Source: an uncultured Pelagibacteraceae bacterium
GTDB taxonomy: Bacteria; Pseudomonadota; Alphaproteobacteria; Pelagibacterales; AG-422-B15
Assembly: GCA_902622985.1 (NCBI GenBank)
Contig: CACNSH010000001.1
Coordinates: 190,036 to 254,035 of the forward strand
DNA length: 64,000 nt
Direction of reading: 5' to 3'
Made by a program: the position numbers and the translations under genes. Position 1 is the stretch's first letter. Every line of letters begins with the position of its first letter. The notes beneath the pieces are model-generated. The model was given only the letters and a program-made list of their open reading frames with translations. It was not told the origin of the DNA and did not search any database. This document shows, piece by piece, positions 26,919 through 35,543 of this stretch.

Positions 26919-27497
26919 ATGATTAATGAATTAAAATCACATTACATTCATTTTTCTCTACTTTTATTTGTAATTATCGTACTCTTACAATTTAATTTCT
27001 TTCTCTTCAACATTCAAAGCTATAAAAATACAGACCTCAATAAAAAAGAAATCGAAGGAATAGTCGTACTAACTGGTGATAAATTTAGAATATTAGAGGG
27101 ACTTAAAATACTTAATAGTGAGATTGGGTACAAGCTTTTAATATCAGGAGTTAATAAAGAAATTTCTATTGAGGAAATAAAAAAAGAATTTCCAAAATTT
27201 AATCAGCTGTTTAATTGTTGTGTTGAACTTGAGAACATTTCAACAAATACCTTCGAAAATGTTAGAGAAATTTTTTTTTGGAAAAAGAATAATAATATTA
27301 AAAATATTCTATTAATAACATCTGATTACCATCTACCCAGAGTTGAACTCGAGGTAAATCGACTTTTATTAGATAAAGAAACTTTCTATTATGGTGTAAA
27401 ATATGACAATCAAAAAATAAATATTCGTATGAAGAAATTAATTGTAGAGTATATAAAATATTTAAGGACAAAAATAAGTTTGAGTATAGGACTTTAA
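26919..27497 (+). CDS. DUF218 (YdcF/SanA/ElyC-like) membrane protein
   Basis: 192 residues with one N-terminal helix (about 12-32) and a DUF218 domain. GIVVLTGDKFRILEGLKIL near 47-65, LLISGVN near 72-78, STNTFENVREIFFW near 107-120 and LITSDYHLPRVELEV near 129-143 follow the family pattern. Relatives in enterobacteria affect envelope or peptidoglycan precursors. It is four bases upstream of plsC. Biochemical role unknown. Confidence 0.75.
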   Translation: MINELKSHYIHFSLLLFVIIVLLQFNFFLFNIQSYKNTDLNKKEIEGIVVLTGDKFRILEGLKILNSEIGYKLLISGVNKEISIEEIKKEFPKFNQLFNCCVELENISTNTFENVREIFFWKKNNNIKNILLITSDYHLPRVELEVNRLLLDKETFYYGVKYDNQKINIRMKKLIVEYIKYLRTKISLSIGL

Positions 27498-27500
27498 ATT

Positions 27501-28235
27501 ATGATTTATGTAAGATCTCTTTTAGCAAATTTAGCATTTTATATTGTATTATTAATTTGTATTTTTTTTGCACCTATACTTTTTTTCTTACCTAAAATAC
27601 ATATGCTTGGCATCATACGTTTTCAATCAACACATACAAAATTAAGCCTTAAGCTATTTGCAAATCTAGAAGTTGAGTACCGTGGATTAGAAAACATTCC
27701 AAGCACTCGAAAATATCTCATAGCTGCTAAACATCAATCTCTTGCAGAAGCTATTTTTCTTAATGAAGCGATTGAAACACCATCAATAATTGCAAAAAAA
27801 CAATTATTATTCATACCAATTGTTGGACTTTGTTTTAAGAAAGCAAATTTCATATATGTCGATAGGAGAAAAGGGGAAACAAATATTCAGGCAATGGTGA
27901 ATTCTGCAAAAAGAAGTATGGACAATGATCCCCGTCCTTTATTAATTTTCCCTGAAGGGACCAGAACACCAGTTGGTGAACGTCGCCCATATAAGTATGG
28001 CGTTACAGCTTTGTACGATGGTCTCAAAATTCCTTGTCTACCAGTTGCAATTAATTGTGGTTACTTTTGGTCAAGGAGACGATTTCTTCGTTATCCTGGT
28101 AAAATGGTAATTGAATTTTTAAAACCAATTGAGCCAGGACTAGATAAAACTGAATTTACAGAAAAATTATATAATTCTATTGAAAATCAGTCTGATAAAC
28201 TGCTTGAAGAGGCCAAGATTAAATATCCAAAATGA
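27501..28235 (+). CDS. plsC: 1-acyl-sn-glycerol-3-phosphate acyltransferase
   Basis: 244 residues with an N-terminal membrane helix (about 8-30). The catalytic box is KHQSLAEA near 75-82, an H-x4-E form where H-x4-D is usual; H-x4-E is also known in alphaproteobacterial PlsC. The substrate motif FPEGTRTPVGERRPYKYG lies near 151-168. It makes phosphatidic acid at the inner membrane. The stop overlaps the DUF2125-like gene by four bases. Confidence 0.9.
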   Translation: MIYVRSLLANLAFYIVLLICIFFAPILFFLPKIHMLGIIRFQSTHTKLSLKLFANLEVEYRGLENIPSTRKYLIAAKHQSLAEAIFLNEAIETPSIIAKKQLLFIPIVGLCFKKANFIYVDRRKGETNIQAMVNSAKRSMDNDPRPLLIFPEGTRTPVGERRPYKYGVTALYDGLKIPCLPVAINCGYFWSRRRFLRYPGKMVIEFLKPIEPGLDKTEFTEKLYNSIENQSDKLLEEAKIKYPK

Positions 28236-28966
28236 AGATATTTTCATTTAATAGAATAATCATTTTGGTATTGGCTATTTTGCTCATTTATTCAATTTAT
28301 TGGATGTTTATTTCTTTTCAGTTGAAATCCCAATTATCAAGTAACCTTGAAAGATACAACATTAAGTATAACGACTTGAGGGTGACGGGGTATCCTTACA
28401 GAATATCAGGTTTGATTGTAAATCCTAATCTCAACAGATCAGATAGCCTATCTAATATAGAAATAGGAAATATAAAAATTGATATGAATCCTTTCGATAT
28501 AAGTAAACTAATGATGAGAACAGATAAAATAAATAGTTCATTTAATGAAGACGACTCTTTAAATTTTTTTTTGAATGATATTCAGCTCAGATTGTCGATG
28601 GATAAAGGACAAATTTATGAGATTTATTCAATTTCAAATAATATGAGTCTGAATATAGGTGATTACAATATAGAGAATATAAAAAAAATTATTTTTAAAA
28701 TGAATAAAGTTAATGAGAATGGCTATCGCGTTTTTTTTACAGCCGTTGCATCAAATGTTTTAGACTCATTTAAAAATGAAACAAGAATTTTGCTAGAGGG
28801 AAAAATTTCTGATTTAAATACAAATTTAAATGGCAATATTCAACTAAACGTTTCAAATGTTGAAAATAATGATAATTTGTTTAGTACCCCTTTGGTAATT
28901 AAAAATGGAATTATTTCTGTGCTTTTCATCCCTTTGATCGATTTAAAGGAATTATTTTCTTTTTGA
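28232..28966 (+). CDS. DUF2125-like membrane-anchored protein
   Basis: 244 residues with one N-terminal helix (about 10-29) and the rest outside the cytoplasm. The motif RVTGYPYRISGLIVNPNL near 49-66 is the recognisable part of the DUF2125 family of alphaproteobacteria. No catalytic residues can be named. It overlaps plsC by four bases at the start and tyrA (opposite strand) by fifteen at the end. The linkage to plsC hints at an envelope role, which is inference. Confidence 0.65.
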   Translation: MKIFSFNRIIILVLAILLIYSIYWMFISFQLKSQLSSNLERYNIKYNDLRVTGYPYRISGLIVNPNLNRSDSLSNIEIGNIKIDMNPFDISKLMMRTDKINSSFNEDDSLNFFLNDIQLRLSMDKGQIYEIYSISNNMSLNIGDYNIENIKKIIFKMNKVNENGYRVFFTAVASNVLDSFKNETRILLEGKISDLNTNLNGNIQLNVSNVENNDNLFSTPLVIKNGIISVLFIPLIDLKELFSF

Positions 28967-29878
28967 CCTACCAAAATCGGCATCAGAGGTGTCTTGACCT
29001 GCTTTAATTATTTTCTCACGCACAATTCTTGTTTTTGAAAATAACTTATACAAACTATCTCCGTCTTCCCACCGTATTGATTTTTGTATAGCACTCAGGT
29101 CTTCAGAAAATCTACCAATCATTTCTAATACAGCTTCTCTGTTTGCCAAAATTACATCTCTCCACATAGTAGGATCTGAAGAAGCAATTCTTGTGAAATC
29201 TCTAAATCCACTCGCGCTATACTTAACAATATCTGATTTTGTAAAGTTTTCTAAATCAGCTGCTGTATGGACCATATTATAAGCAATTAGATGGGGCAAA
29301 TGAGAAGTCACTGCCATTACTTTGTCATGTCTAGAAGGAGTCATAGTTTCTACTTTGCTTCCCAATTTTTTCCAAAAAGTTTTTACTTTATTTATGTCTC
29401 TGGTTTTATTGCCTTTTAAAGGTGTAATTATGCACCATCTTTCTTCAAATAGTTCAGCAAAGCCAGCTTTTGGCCCACTTTTTTCAGTACCAGCAATAGG
29501 ATGAGCAGGTACAAAATTTATCTTTTTTTTAATTAAACTCTCGACTTCTGAAATTGAAGACTCTTTCGCAGATCCAACATCTGTTACAATGGCATCTTTA
29601 TTAAGATGTGGTGATATCTTTTTAAAAATACTTTTGTAACTGCTTAAGTGAGTACAAATAATAACCAAATCTGAATTCTTTACGCAGTCTGATATATTAT
29701 TTTTTATTTCACTTGTTAATTTAAGTTTTTTCGCGATAGTTCTTGTTTTTAAAGACCTGGAGTAACCAGAGGTAATTTCTGCTAGTTTTTTCTTTTTTAT
29801 AGCTAAGGCAATAGAAGAACCTATTAAACCCAAACCAATTATACTAATTTTTTTAAATGGTCTCTTCTTACTTGGCAT
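28952..29878 (-). CDS. tyrA: Prephenate/arogenate dehydrogenase
   Basis: 308 residues. The NAD(P) motif GLGLIGSSIALAI is near 16-28. VTDVGSAKESS near 98-108, PAHPIAGTEKSGP near 124-136 (active-site His) and HDKVMAVTSHLPHLIAYN near 184-201 are family marks. It makes 4-hydroxyphenylpyruvate or tyrosine. Lacking a chorismate mutase domain, it is the monofunctional form, often called tyrC when cyclohexadienyl. It overlaps hisC by eleven bases. Confidence 0.92.
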   Translation of the reverse strand: MPSKKRPFKKISIIGLGLIGSSIALAIKKKKLAEITSGYSRSLKTRTIAKKLKLTSEIKNNISDCVKNSDLVIICTHLSSYKSIFKKISPHLNKDAIVTDVGSAKESSISEVESLIKKKINFVPAHPIAGTEKSGPKAGFAELFEERWCIITPLKGNKTRDINKVKTFWKKLGSKVETMTPSRHDKVMAVTSHLPHLIAYNMVHTAADLENFTKSDIVKYSASGFRDFTRIASSDPTMWRDVILANREAVLEMIGRFSEDLSAIQKSIRWEDGDSLYKLFSKTRIVREKIIKAGQDTSDADFGRSKRK

Positions 29879-30932
29879 TATAAAACTCTTTCATAGCTTT
29901 AAGGACTTTTCTATTTTCTGTAGATTTACCAATAGATAACCTAATGCAATCTGGAAGATTATACTTATCCATTAACCTTACAATAATTGATTTTGACAAT
30001 AAATACTGATTTAGTTTTTTTACAGATTTGCCTACATTAATGAGTAGAAAATTTGCTCTGCTATCATAAACATTTACTGGCAATCTACTTAGTTCACTAT
30101 TCATTTTTTTTAGCCAAAATTTGTTATGTTTTATTGCATTTTTCTCATATTTTTTATCTTTTAATGCCTCAACGCCGGCAAGTTGGGCAATTTGATTTAC
30201 GTTAAATGGCCCTCTCACTTTATTCATTAATTTTATTATATCTGTATGGGCATAGCACCAACCCAATCTTAAGGACGCCAAACCATAAATTTTTGAGAAA
30301 GTTCTAGTGACAATGATATTTTTATATTTTTTGGCAAAGTTAATGCCATTAGAGTAGTCTTTATCAGTTACATATTCTGCATAGGCAGAATCAATAATTA
30401 TAAATATCTTCTTAGGGACACGTGAGATAAGCAATCTTAATTCTTCTTTGGATAGATAAAATCCTGTTGGATTATTGGGCTGCGCAATAAATATAATTTT
30501 AGTTTTTTTTGTGATTTTATTTAAAATGCTTTTTACATCAAAACGTAAATTTTTTGTTGATGAACGTTTAACAACGCCCCCACTGATTTTGGAGTAAATT
30601 TCAAACATTAAAAAACTGTGTTTAGGAATAATAACTTCGTCTCCTTTATTTAGAAAAAGTTGACAAGCCAGGCCTAGTATCTCGTCTGATCCATTTCCAA
30701 CGAAGAGGTTGTTGATATTTAATTTGGTTTTTTTTGATAAGGCATTTTTTAATTCCAGACTATTTCCGTCAGGATATTTGTGAGTTTTTGACTTAGCCGT
30801 TGATATCGCCTTTTGTACTCGCAAGCTCGGACCAAATGGTGACTCATTAGAGGACACCTTAATAACTTGCTTTTTGCCAGGAATTGATGAAATGCCTCCT
30901 TCGTAAAGCTTTATATTTTTAAGTTTTTTCAT
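29868..30932 (-). CDS. hisC: Histidinol-phosphate / aromatic aminotransferase
   Basis: 354 residues of the HisC family. SSNESPFGPS near 26-35, KYPDGNS near 52-58, the GNGSDEIL loop near 79-86, AQPNNPTGFYL near 150-160 and the PLP lysine in TRTFSKIYGLASLRLGW near 209-225 are visible. Coupled to tyrA, it may serve aromatic amino acids as well as or instead of histidine. No other his gene is in the window. Confidence 0.88.
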   Translation of the reverse strand: MKKLKNIKLYEGGISSIPGKKQVIKVSSNESPFGPSLRVQKAISTAKSKTHKYPDGNSLELKNALSKKTKLNINNLFVGNGSDEILGLACQLFLNKGDEVIIPKHSFLMFEIYSKISGGVVKRSSTKNLRFDVKSILNKITKKTKIIFIAQPNNPTGFYLSKEELRLLISRVPKKIFIIIDSAYAEYVTDKDYSNGINFAKKYKNIIVTRTFSKIYGLASLRLGWCYAHTDIIKLMNKVRGPFNVNQIAQLAGVEALKDKKYEKNAIKHNKFWLKKMNSELSRLPVNVYDSRANFLLINVGKSVKKLNQYLLSKSIIVRLMDKYNLPDCIRLSIGKSTENRKVLKAMKEFYNAK

Positions 30933-31006
30933 ATTTCAATTGGCTATAAATAGGTGAATATCGCTAAATTTGAAAGAAAATCTTTGAAATAAATAAATCT
31001 TCTAAT

Positions 31007-31033
31007 TTGACAATATCCTATTGAATATATAAT
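31007..31033 (+). promoter_or_regulatory. Sigma-70 promoter of the metX leader
   Basis: A perfect -35 TTGACA at 31007-31012 and a perfect -10 TATAAT at 31028-31033 with 15 bases between. The predicted start near 31040 coincides with the first base of the riboswitch P1 stem, which strongly supports both. Confidence 0.8.
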
Positions 31034-31038
31034 ACATG

Positions 31039-31096
31039 AATTGCGCCGATTTGAGCACAGCTTGCGGGCGCAATAAAAATGCAGCTAAAGAGGTAG
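31039..31096 (+). promoter_or_regulatory. SAM-II riboswitch
   Basis: P1 pairs ATTGCGCC (31040-31047) with GGCGCAAT (31067-31074), eight base pairs. The loop GATTTGAGC..AGCTTGCG and the 3' segment AAAAATGCAGCTAAAGAGG follow the SAM-II consensus closely (known aptamers have GATTTAA in the loop and AAATGTAGCTAAA downstream). AGCT in the loop (31059-31062) can pair with AGCT at 31083-31086 to form the expected pseudoknot. It senses S-adenosylmethionine and turns off metX. SAM-II is essentially alphaproteobacterial, which helps place the organism. Confidence 0.9.
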
Positions 31097-31100
31097 TTGA

Positions 31101-31135
31101 AACCGCCAAACTTAGTTGTTGGGCGGTTTTTTTTT
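31101..31135 (+). terminator. Rho-independent attenuator between SAM-II aptamer and metX
   Basis: AACCGCC (31101-31107) pairs with GGCGGTT (about 31122-31128), loop of about 14 bases, followed by an uninterrupted T run to 31135. It lies ten bases before the metX ATG and after the aptamer, so it would stop transcription before the gene, presumably when SAM is bound. It is the only convincing hairpin-plus-T-run terminator I found in the window. Confidence 0.85.
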
Positions 31136-31145
31136 GAAAAAAATT

Positions 31146-32261
31146 ATGAGTGAAAATAAAATTGTTACTTTAGCAGAAGATGAACCATTAAATTTGGATG
31201 GAGGTGGAAGTTTATCTAAATTTAAAACTGCATATACAACATATGGCAAACTTAACGATAAAAAAAATAATTCAATCTTGGTTTGTCATGCCTTGACTGG
31301 CGATCAATATGTGGCAAGTGATCATCCCATTACAAAAAAAAATGGCTGGTGGTCGATGGTTGTAGGGCCAGATAAACCAATTGATACGAACAAGTTCTTC
31401 GTCATTTGCCCTAATGTTATTGGTGGGTGCATGGGATCAACGGGTCCAAAAGAAATAAATCCTGAAAACGGTAAAGAATTCGCGACTGATTTTCCTGTAA
31501 TTACAATTGCAGATATGGTCAGAGCTCAAAAATTATTAATTGATTATTTGGGAATTGAGAAAATATTCTGTGTTACTGGCGGATCGATGGGGGGCATGTT
31601 GGTACTCGAATGGCTTTCAAAGTTTCCTGAAATGGTACATTCAGCAGTTCCTATTGCAACTGCAACAAACCATTCGGCTCAAAACATTGCATTAAATGAG
31701 CTTGCAAGGCAGTCCATAATGGCTGATCCAAACTGGCAATCAGGAAATTACTATCATTCTGATAAAAAACCCATGAAAGGACTTTCAGTAGCTAGAATGG
31801 CAGCACATATTTCATATCTATCTAAAGAAGCTCTACAAAGTAAGTTTGGAAGAAATCTCCAAGATAAAAATAGCTTGGATTATTCTTTTGATGCCGATTT
31901 TCAAATTGAAAGTTACTTAAGACATCAAGGATTTACTTTTGTTGATCGCTTTGATGCAAACAGCTATCTGTATATCACTCGAGCAATGGATTATTTTGAT
32001 GTTTCCTCAGCAAATAATGGCTCCTTAATAGAGGCCTTTAAAAATACGCAATCTAAAATTCTTTGTGTGTCATTTACCAGTGATTGGCTATACCCAACAT
32101 CTGAAAACAAAAAAATTGTAAAAGTTTTCAATTCTCTTGGGCTTAATGTCAGTTTTATTGAAATTGAAACTGAAAACGGTCATGACTCATTCCTATTGGA
32201 TGAACCAAAGTTTTTTGAGGCGATAAAAGGATTCATTAATTCAACATTTGAAAATTTATGA
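31146..32261 (+). CDS. metX: Homoserine O-acyltransferase
   Basis: 371 residues from ATG 31146. The frame opens upstream at a TTG (31116) inside the attenuator stem, which I reject. The nucleophile elbow GGSMGGMLVLEW is near 143-154, CHALTGDQYV near 47-56, PNVIGGCMGSTGP near 98-110, and the C-terminal triad His in ENGHDSFLLD. It activates homoserine (acetyl or succinyl donor not settled by sequence) for methionine synthesis. The stop overlaps metW by four bases; control is by the SAM-II element. Confidence 0.93.
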   Translation: MSENKIVTLAEDEPLNLDGGGSLSKFKTAYTTYGKLNDKKNNSILVCHALTGDQYVASDHPITKKNGWWSMVVGPDKPIDTNKFFVICPNVIGGCMGSTGPKEINPENGKEFATDFPVITIADMVRAQKLLIDYLGIEKIFCVTGGSMGGMLVLEWLSKFPEMVHSAVPIATATNHSAQNIALNELARQSIMADPNWQSGNYYHSDKKPMKGLSVARMAAHISYLSKEALQSKFGRNLQDKNSLDYSFDADFQIESYLRHQGFTFVDRFDANSYLYITRAMDYFDVSSANNGSLIEAFKNTQSKILCVSFTSDWLYPTSENKKIVKVFNSLGLNVSFIEIETENGHDSFLLDEPKFFEAIKGFINSTFENL

Positions 32262-32869
32262 GCTTAATAAACGAGAACAAAGATTTTGGTGTAATTGCTG
32301 AGCTAATTCCTAACAATGCTTCTGTTATTGATGTTGGGTGCAATGATGGGTCTTTGTTGGAGTATTTGAGAGAGTATAAAAATATTGATGGTCGCGGGAT
32401 GGAAATTGATCAAAAAAAGGTTCAGCTTTGTTTAGCCAAAGGCATTTCAGTAATTGAAGGAGATGCAGATACTGATTTGTATGATTATCCAGATAAATTA
32501 TTTGATTATTCAATACTTACTTACACTTTACAAGCTACAAAAAGTCCTAAAACAGTAATGCAGCAATTGGTTAGAATTTCTAAAAAAGCAATTATATCCT
32601 TTCCGAATTTTGGCCACTGGAAGATTGGGGCTAGTTTATTGTTGAATAGAAAAATGCCAGTAAGCAAGAAACTAAGTTATTCATGGCATGAAACTCCAAA
32701 TCTACATTTTTGTACAATTAATGATTTTATTGATTTATGTGAGGAGTTAGAAATCAAAATTGAAAAGAAAGGTGATCTTTCTAATAAAAAACTTTCCAAT
32801 TTTAGTGGAAAAAATTTTCTTGATAGCTACTTTAATGAAGTTGGACTTTTTTTAGTTTCAAAGGATTAA
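32258..32869 (+). CDS. metW: MetW, methionine biosynthesis methyltransferase-like protein
   Basis: 203 residues. The SAM-binding loop VIDVGCNDGSLLEYL lies near 20-34, GRGMEIDQKKVQ near 43-54 and LTYTLQATKSPKTVMQQLVRI near 85-105. MetW accompanies and is needed for full activity of MetX in many proteobacteria. It overlaps metX by four bases and precedes gloB by two. Confidence 0.92.
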   Translation: MSLINENKDFGVIAELIPNNASVIDVGCNDGSLLEYLREYKNIDGRGMEIDQKKVQLCLAKGISVIEGDADTDLYDYPDKLFDYSILTYTLQATKSPKTVMQQLVRISKKAIISFPNFGHWKIGASLLLNRKMPVSKKLSYSWHETPNLHFCTINDFIDLCEELEIKIEKKGDLSNKKLSNFSGKNFLDSYFNEVGLFLVSKD

Positions 32870-32871
32870 AT

Positions 32872-33630
32872 ATGAATGAAATACTTATTGTTAATTGCTT
32901 AAGCGATAATTATGCTTATATATACTCAAATAAAAATGGGGATGCATTTGTTGTTGATCCTTCTGAGGCAGGTCCTGTAATTGATGTTCTCAATAAACAC
33001 AAACTTAATTTAAAATTCATACTTAATACTCATCATCATTTTGATCATGTAGGAGGAAATTTTGAACTCAAAGAAAAGTATGGATGCAAAATAGTTGGCA
33101 GCAAAAAAGATTTTGAGAGAATACCAGGAATTGATATACAAGTTTCAGAGGGTGATATTTGGAATTTTGATGAACACAATGCTCAGATAATTGAAATACC
33201 TGGGCATACTACGGGCCACATCGCTTTTTATTTTGAATCCCTAAAACTTGTTTTTACTGGTGACACGCTATTTTCACTTGGATGTGGTAGACTTTTTGAA
33301 GGTTCACCAGAAATGATGTGGAAATCTCTTACAAAACTAAGGGATCTACCTGATGAAACTAAAATTTACTGTGGCCATGAATATACTTTAAGTAATGGAA
33401 ATTTTATAAGCTCTATTTACCCGTCGGATGAAATAGAATCAAAAATGGATCGTCTGAAAAGCCTGGATAAACAAAACATACCATCTATTCCATCAACAAT
33501 TGGGGATGAAAAGAGATTAAATATTTTCTTAAAGGCAGATGATGAAGATTTGATCAACTCTCTGGGGCTTACGGGTAAAAGTCCAGAAGAAGTATTCGGT
33601 CATATAAGAAATCTCAAAGATTCCTTTTAA
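32872..33630 (+). CDS. gloB: Hydroxyacylglutathione hydrolase (glyoxalase II)
   Basis: 252 residues of the metallo-beta-lactamase fold. The metal motif THHHFDHVGG is near 53-62, a His in PGHTTGHIAFY near 108-118, the bridging Asp in FTGDTLFSLGCGRLFEG near 128-144, and CGHEYT near 166-171. It hydrolyses S-lactoylglutathione to D-lactate. It is the last gene of the metX run. The stop overlaps the convergent phaB gene by four bases. Confidence 0.93.
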   Translation: MNEILIVNCLSDNYAYIYSNKNGDAFVVDPSEAGPVIDVLNKHKLNLKFILNTHHHFDHVGGNFELKEKYGCKIVGSKKDFERIPGIDIQVSEGDIWNFDEHNAQIIEIPGHTTGHIAFYFESLKLVFTGDTLFSLGCGRLFEGSPEMMWKSLTKLRDLPDETKIYCGHEYTLSNGNFISSIYPSDEIESKMDRLKSLDKQNIPSIPSTIGDEKRLNIFLKADDEDLINSLGLTGKSPEEVFGHIRNLKDSF

Positions 33631-34349
33631 GTAAAATATTGTCCACCGTTTGCAGATATCGTAGAACCTGTTATAAAGCCCGCTTCATCACTAGCAAGGA
33701 ATGTAACTATTCGTGAAACCTCATCAACTGTTCCAAGTCTTCCTACAGGAATTTTTCCAATTAAACTTTTCATAAAATCCTCGGAGGCATCCGCTAGAAT
33801 TTCAGTATCGATATAGCCAGGTGCAATAGCGTTAACTGTAATATTCTTTCTAGCAGTTTCTTGCGCTAATGCTTTGGTAAAACCTAATAAACCAGCTTTT
33901 GCCGCACTATAATTTATTAGACCCATCTCACCTTTTTGACCGTTAATAGAAGAAATGCTGATTATTCTTCCAAAAGATTTTTCTCTCATGCCGTCAAGTA
34001 CACATCTTGTCATATAAAAAACTGAATCTAAGTCAGTTCTTATTACATCATCCCATTGTTCAACTGACATTTTATGAGCCATTGAAGCTTTGGAAATGCC
34101 GGCATTATTCACTAAAATGTCAACAGTGCCCAGCTTATCAGCAACTTGCTTTACGCCCGCTTCACATGCAGCTGCATCAGCAACATTCCATTGAAATACC
34201 TCAATACCGTTTTCGGATGAAAACTTATTTGCTGCATCTGAATTTGAACTATAGGTTGCAGCAACATTGCACCCCTCCTTTTTTAAAGCAAGAGATATTG
34301 CAGCACCTATTCCTCTTGTTCCTCCAGTTACTAATGCTACTTTAGACAT
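33627..34349 (-). CDS. phaB: Acetoacetyl-CoA reductase
   Basis: 240 residues of the short-chain dehydrogenase family. The NADP loop TGGTRGIGAAI is at about 8-18, NNAGISK near 86-92 (Asn), Ser in ISSINGQKGE, and YSAAKAGLLGFTKA with the catalytic Tyr and Lys near 153-166. The INGQKGEMGLINYSAAKAG stretch is closer to PhaB than to FabG. It makes (R)-3-hydroxybutyryl-CoA. A good ribosome site AGGAG precedes its ATG, and phaA is nine bases upstream. No PHA synthase is in the window, so its product may feed the ethylmalonyl-CoA pathway. Confidence 0.85.
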   Translation of the reverse strand: MSKVALVTGGTRGIGAAISLALKKEGCNVAATYSSNSDAANKFSSENGIEVFQWNVADAAACEAGVKQVADKLGTVDILVNNAGISKASMAHKMSVEQWDDVIRTDLDSVFYMTRCVLDGMREKSFGRIISISSINGQKGEMGLINYSAAKAGLLGFTKALAQETARKNITVNAIAPGYIDTEILADASEDFMKSLIGKIPVGRLGTVDEVSRIVTFLASDEAGFITGSTISANGGQYFT

Positions 34350-34358
34350 AATTCTCTC

Positions 34359-35531
34359 CTATCGTTCGACGCACAAAGCGACACCCATGCCGCCACCAAT
34401 GCATAATGTGGCAAGTCCTTTTTTAGCGTCCTGTCTTTTCATTTGATTTAATAATGTTACAAGAATTCTAGCTCCTGACGCACCAATTGGATGTCCTATG
34501 GCAATCGCTCCCCCGTTAACATTAACTTTTGAAACATCCCATCCCATTTCTTTATTTACTGCACAAGATTGAGCGGCAAATGCTTCATTTGACTCAATTA
34601 AATCTAAATCAGAAACATCCCACCCTGCTTTATCAAGAGCTTTTCTGCTTGCAGGTATAGGTCCTGTACCCATCACAGATGGATCAACCCCAGCACTTGA
34701 CCACGATACAATTCTTGCCATCGGCTCAAGGTTTCTTTTTTTCATTTCATCTGAGGACATTACTGCTAAAGCAGCTGCGCCATCATTTATACCACTTGCA
34801 TTTGCCGCTGTAACTGTTCCCTCTTTTGCAAATGCAGGTCTTAAAGATGAAATTTTTTCTAATTGAACATTGTCTTTAATATATTCATCACTATCAAAAA
34901 CTACTGTCTCTTTTCTTGATGGGACTTCAACTGGAACAATTTCATCCTTAAATACTCCATCTGCTTTAGCTTTACTTGCTTTCTGTTGTGAGTTAAAGGC
35001 AAATTCATCTTGTTGATCTCTAGTAATTTGCCATTGTTGTGCAACATTTTCAGCAGTTGTTCCCATGTGATATCCATTAAAAGCATCCCACAAACCATCT
35101 TTGATCATTGAGTCGATCATCTTATCATCGCCCATTTTGGTACCATTTCTTAGGTGCATACAGTGCGGGGATTGACTCATACTTTCTTGTCCACCAGCAA
35201 TAATAATATTTGCATCGCCATTCATTATAGATTGGTAGGCCAAAGCAACACTTCGTAAGCCAGATCCACAAACTTGATTAACTAGCCATGCTGGGGTTTC
35301 TTTATTTAAACCAGCATTTATTGATGCTTGTCTAGCAGGGTTTTGACCGGTTGCTGCAGTTAGTACTTGTCCAAGTATCACCTCATCTACATCACCACCT
35401 TCAATGCCTGATCTATTAAGCGTTTCTTTTATAACTATTGTGCCTAAATCGTGTGCTGGCATACCCGATAAGGATCCATTAAAAGAACCAACGGCTGTTC
35501 TAACGGCAGATGTAATAAATACTTCACTCAT
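34359..35531 (-). CDS. phaA: Acetyl-CoA C-acetyltransferase (beta-ketothiolase)
   Basis: 390 residues, the usual biosynthetic thiolase length. The acyl-binding Cys lies in NQVCGSGLRSVALAYQ near 85-100, NVNGGAIAIGHPIGASGARI with the catalytic His near 340-360, and the second Cys in LCIGGGMGVAL near 376-386. It condenses two acetyl-CoA to acetoacetyl-CoA. A GGGAAA-type ribosome site precedes ATG 35531. With phaB it supplies C4 units for Ccr, after a crotonase not encoded here. Confidence 0.93.
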   Translation of the reverse strand: MSEVFITSAVRTAVGSFNGSLSGMPAHDLGTIVIKETLNRSGIEGGDVDEVILGQVLTAATGQNPARQASINAGLNKETPAWLVNQVCGSGLRSVALAYQSIMNGDANIIIAGGQESMSQSPHCMHLRNGTKMGDDKMIDSMIKDGLWDAFNGYHMGTTAENVAQQWQITRDQQDEFAFNSQQKASKAKADGVFKDEIVPVEVPSRKETVVFDSDEYIKDNVQLEKISSLRPAFAKEGTVTAANASGINDGAAALAVMSSDEMKKRNLEPMARIVSWSSAGVDPSVMGTGPIPASRKALDKAGWDVSDLDLIESNEAFAAQSCAVNKEMGWDVSKVNVNGGAIAIGHPIGASGARILVTLLNQMKRQDAKKGLATLCIGGGMGVALCVER

Positions 35532-35543
35532 AACTTTCCCTTT

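Noticed and set aside
31116-31145. TTG start for metX inside the attenuator hairpin
   Set aside because: It would place coding sequence in the terminator stem; ATG 31146 gives the expected N terminus.
34007-34345. A 112-codon open frame on the plus strand opposite phaB
   Set aside because: Low-complexity Leu/Gln/His-rich translation with no domain, lying fully antisense to a well-conserved gene; a shadow of phaB codon use.
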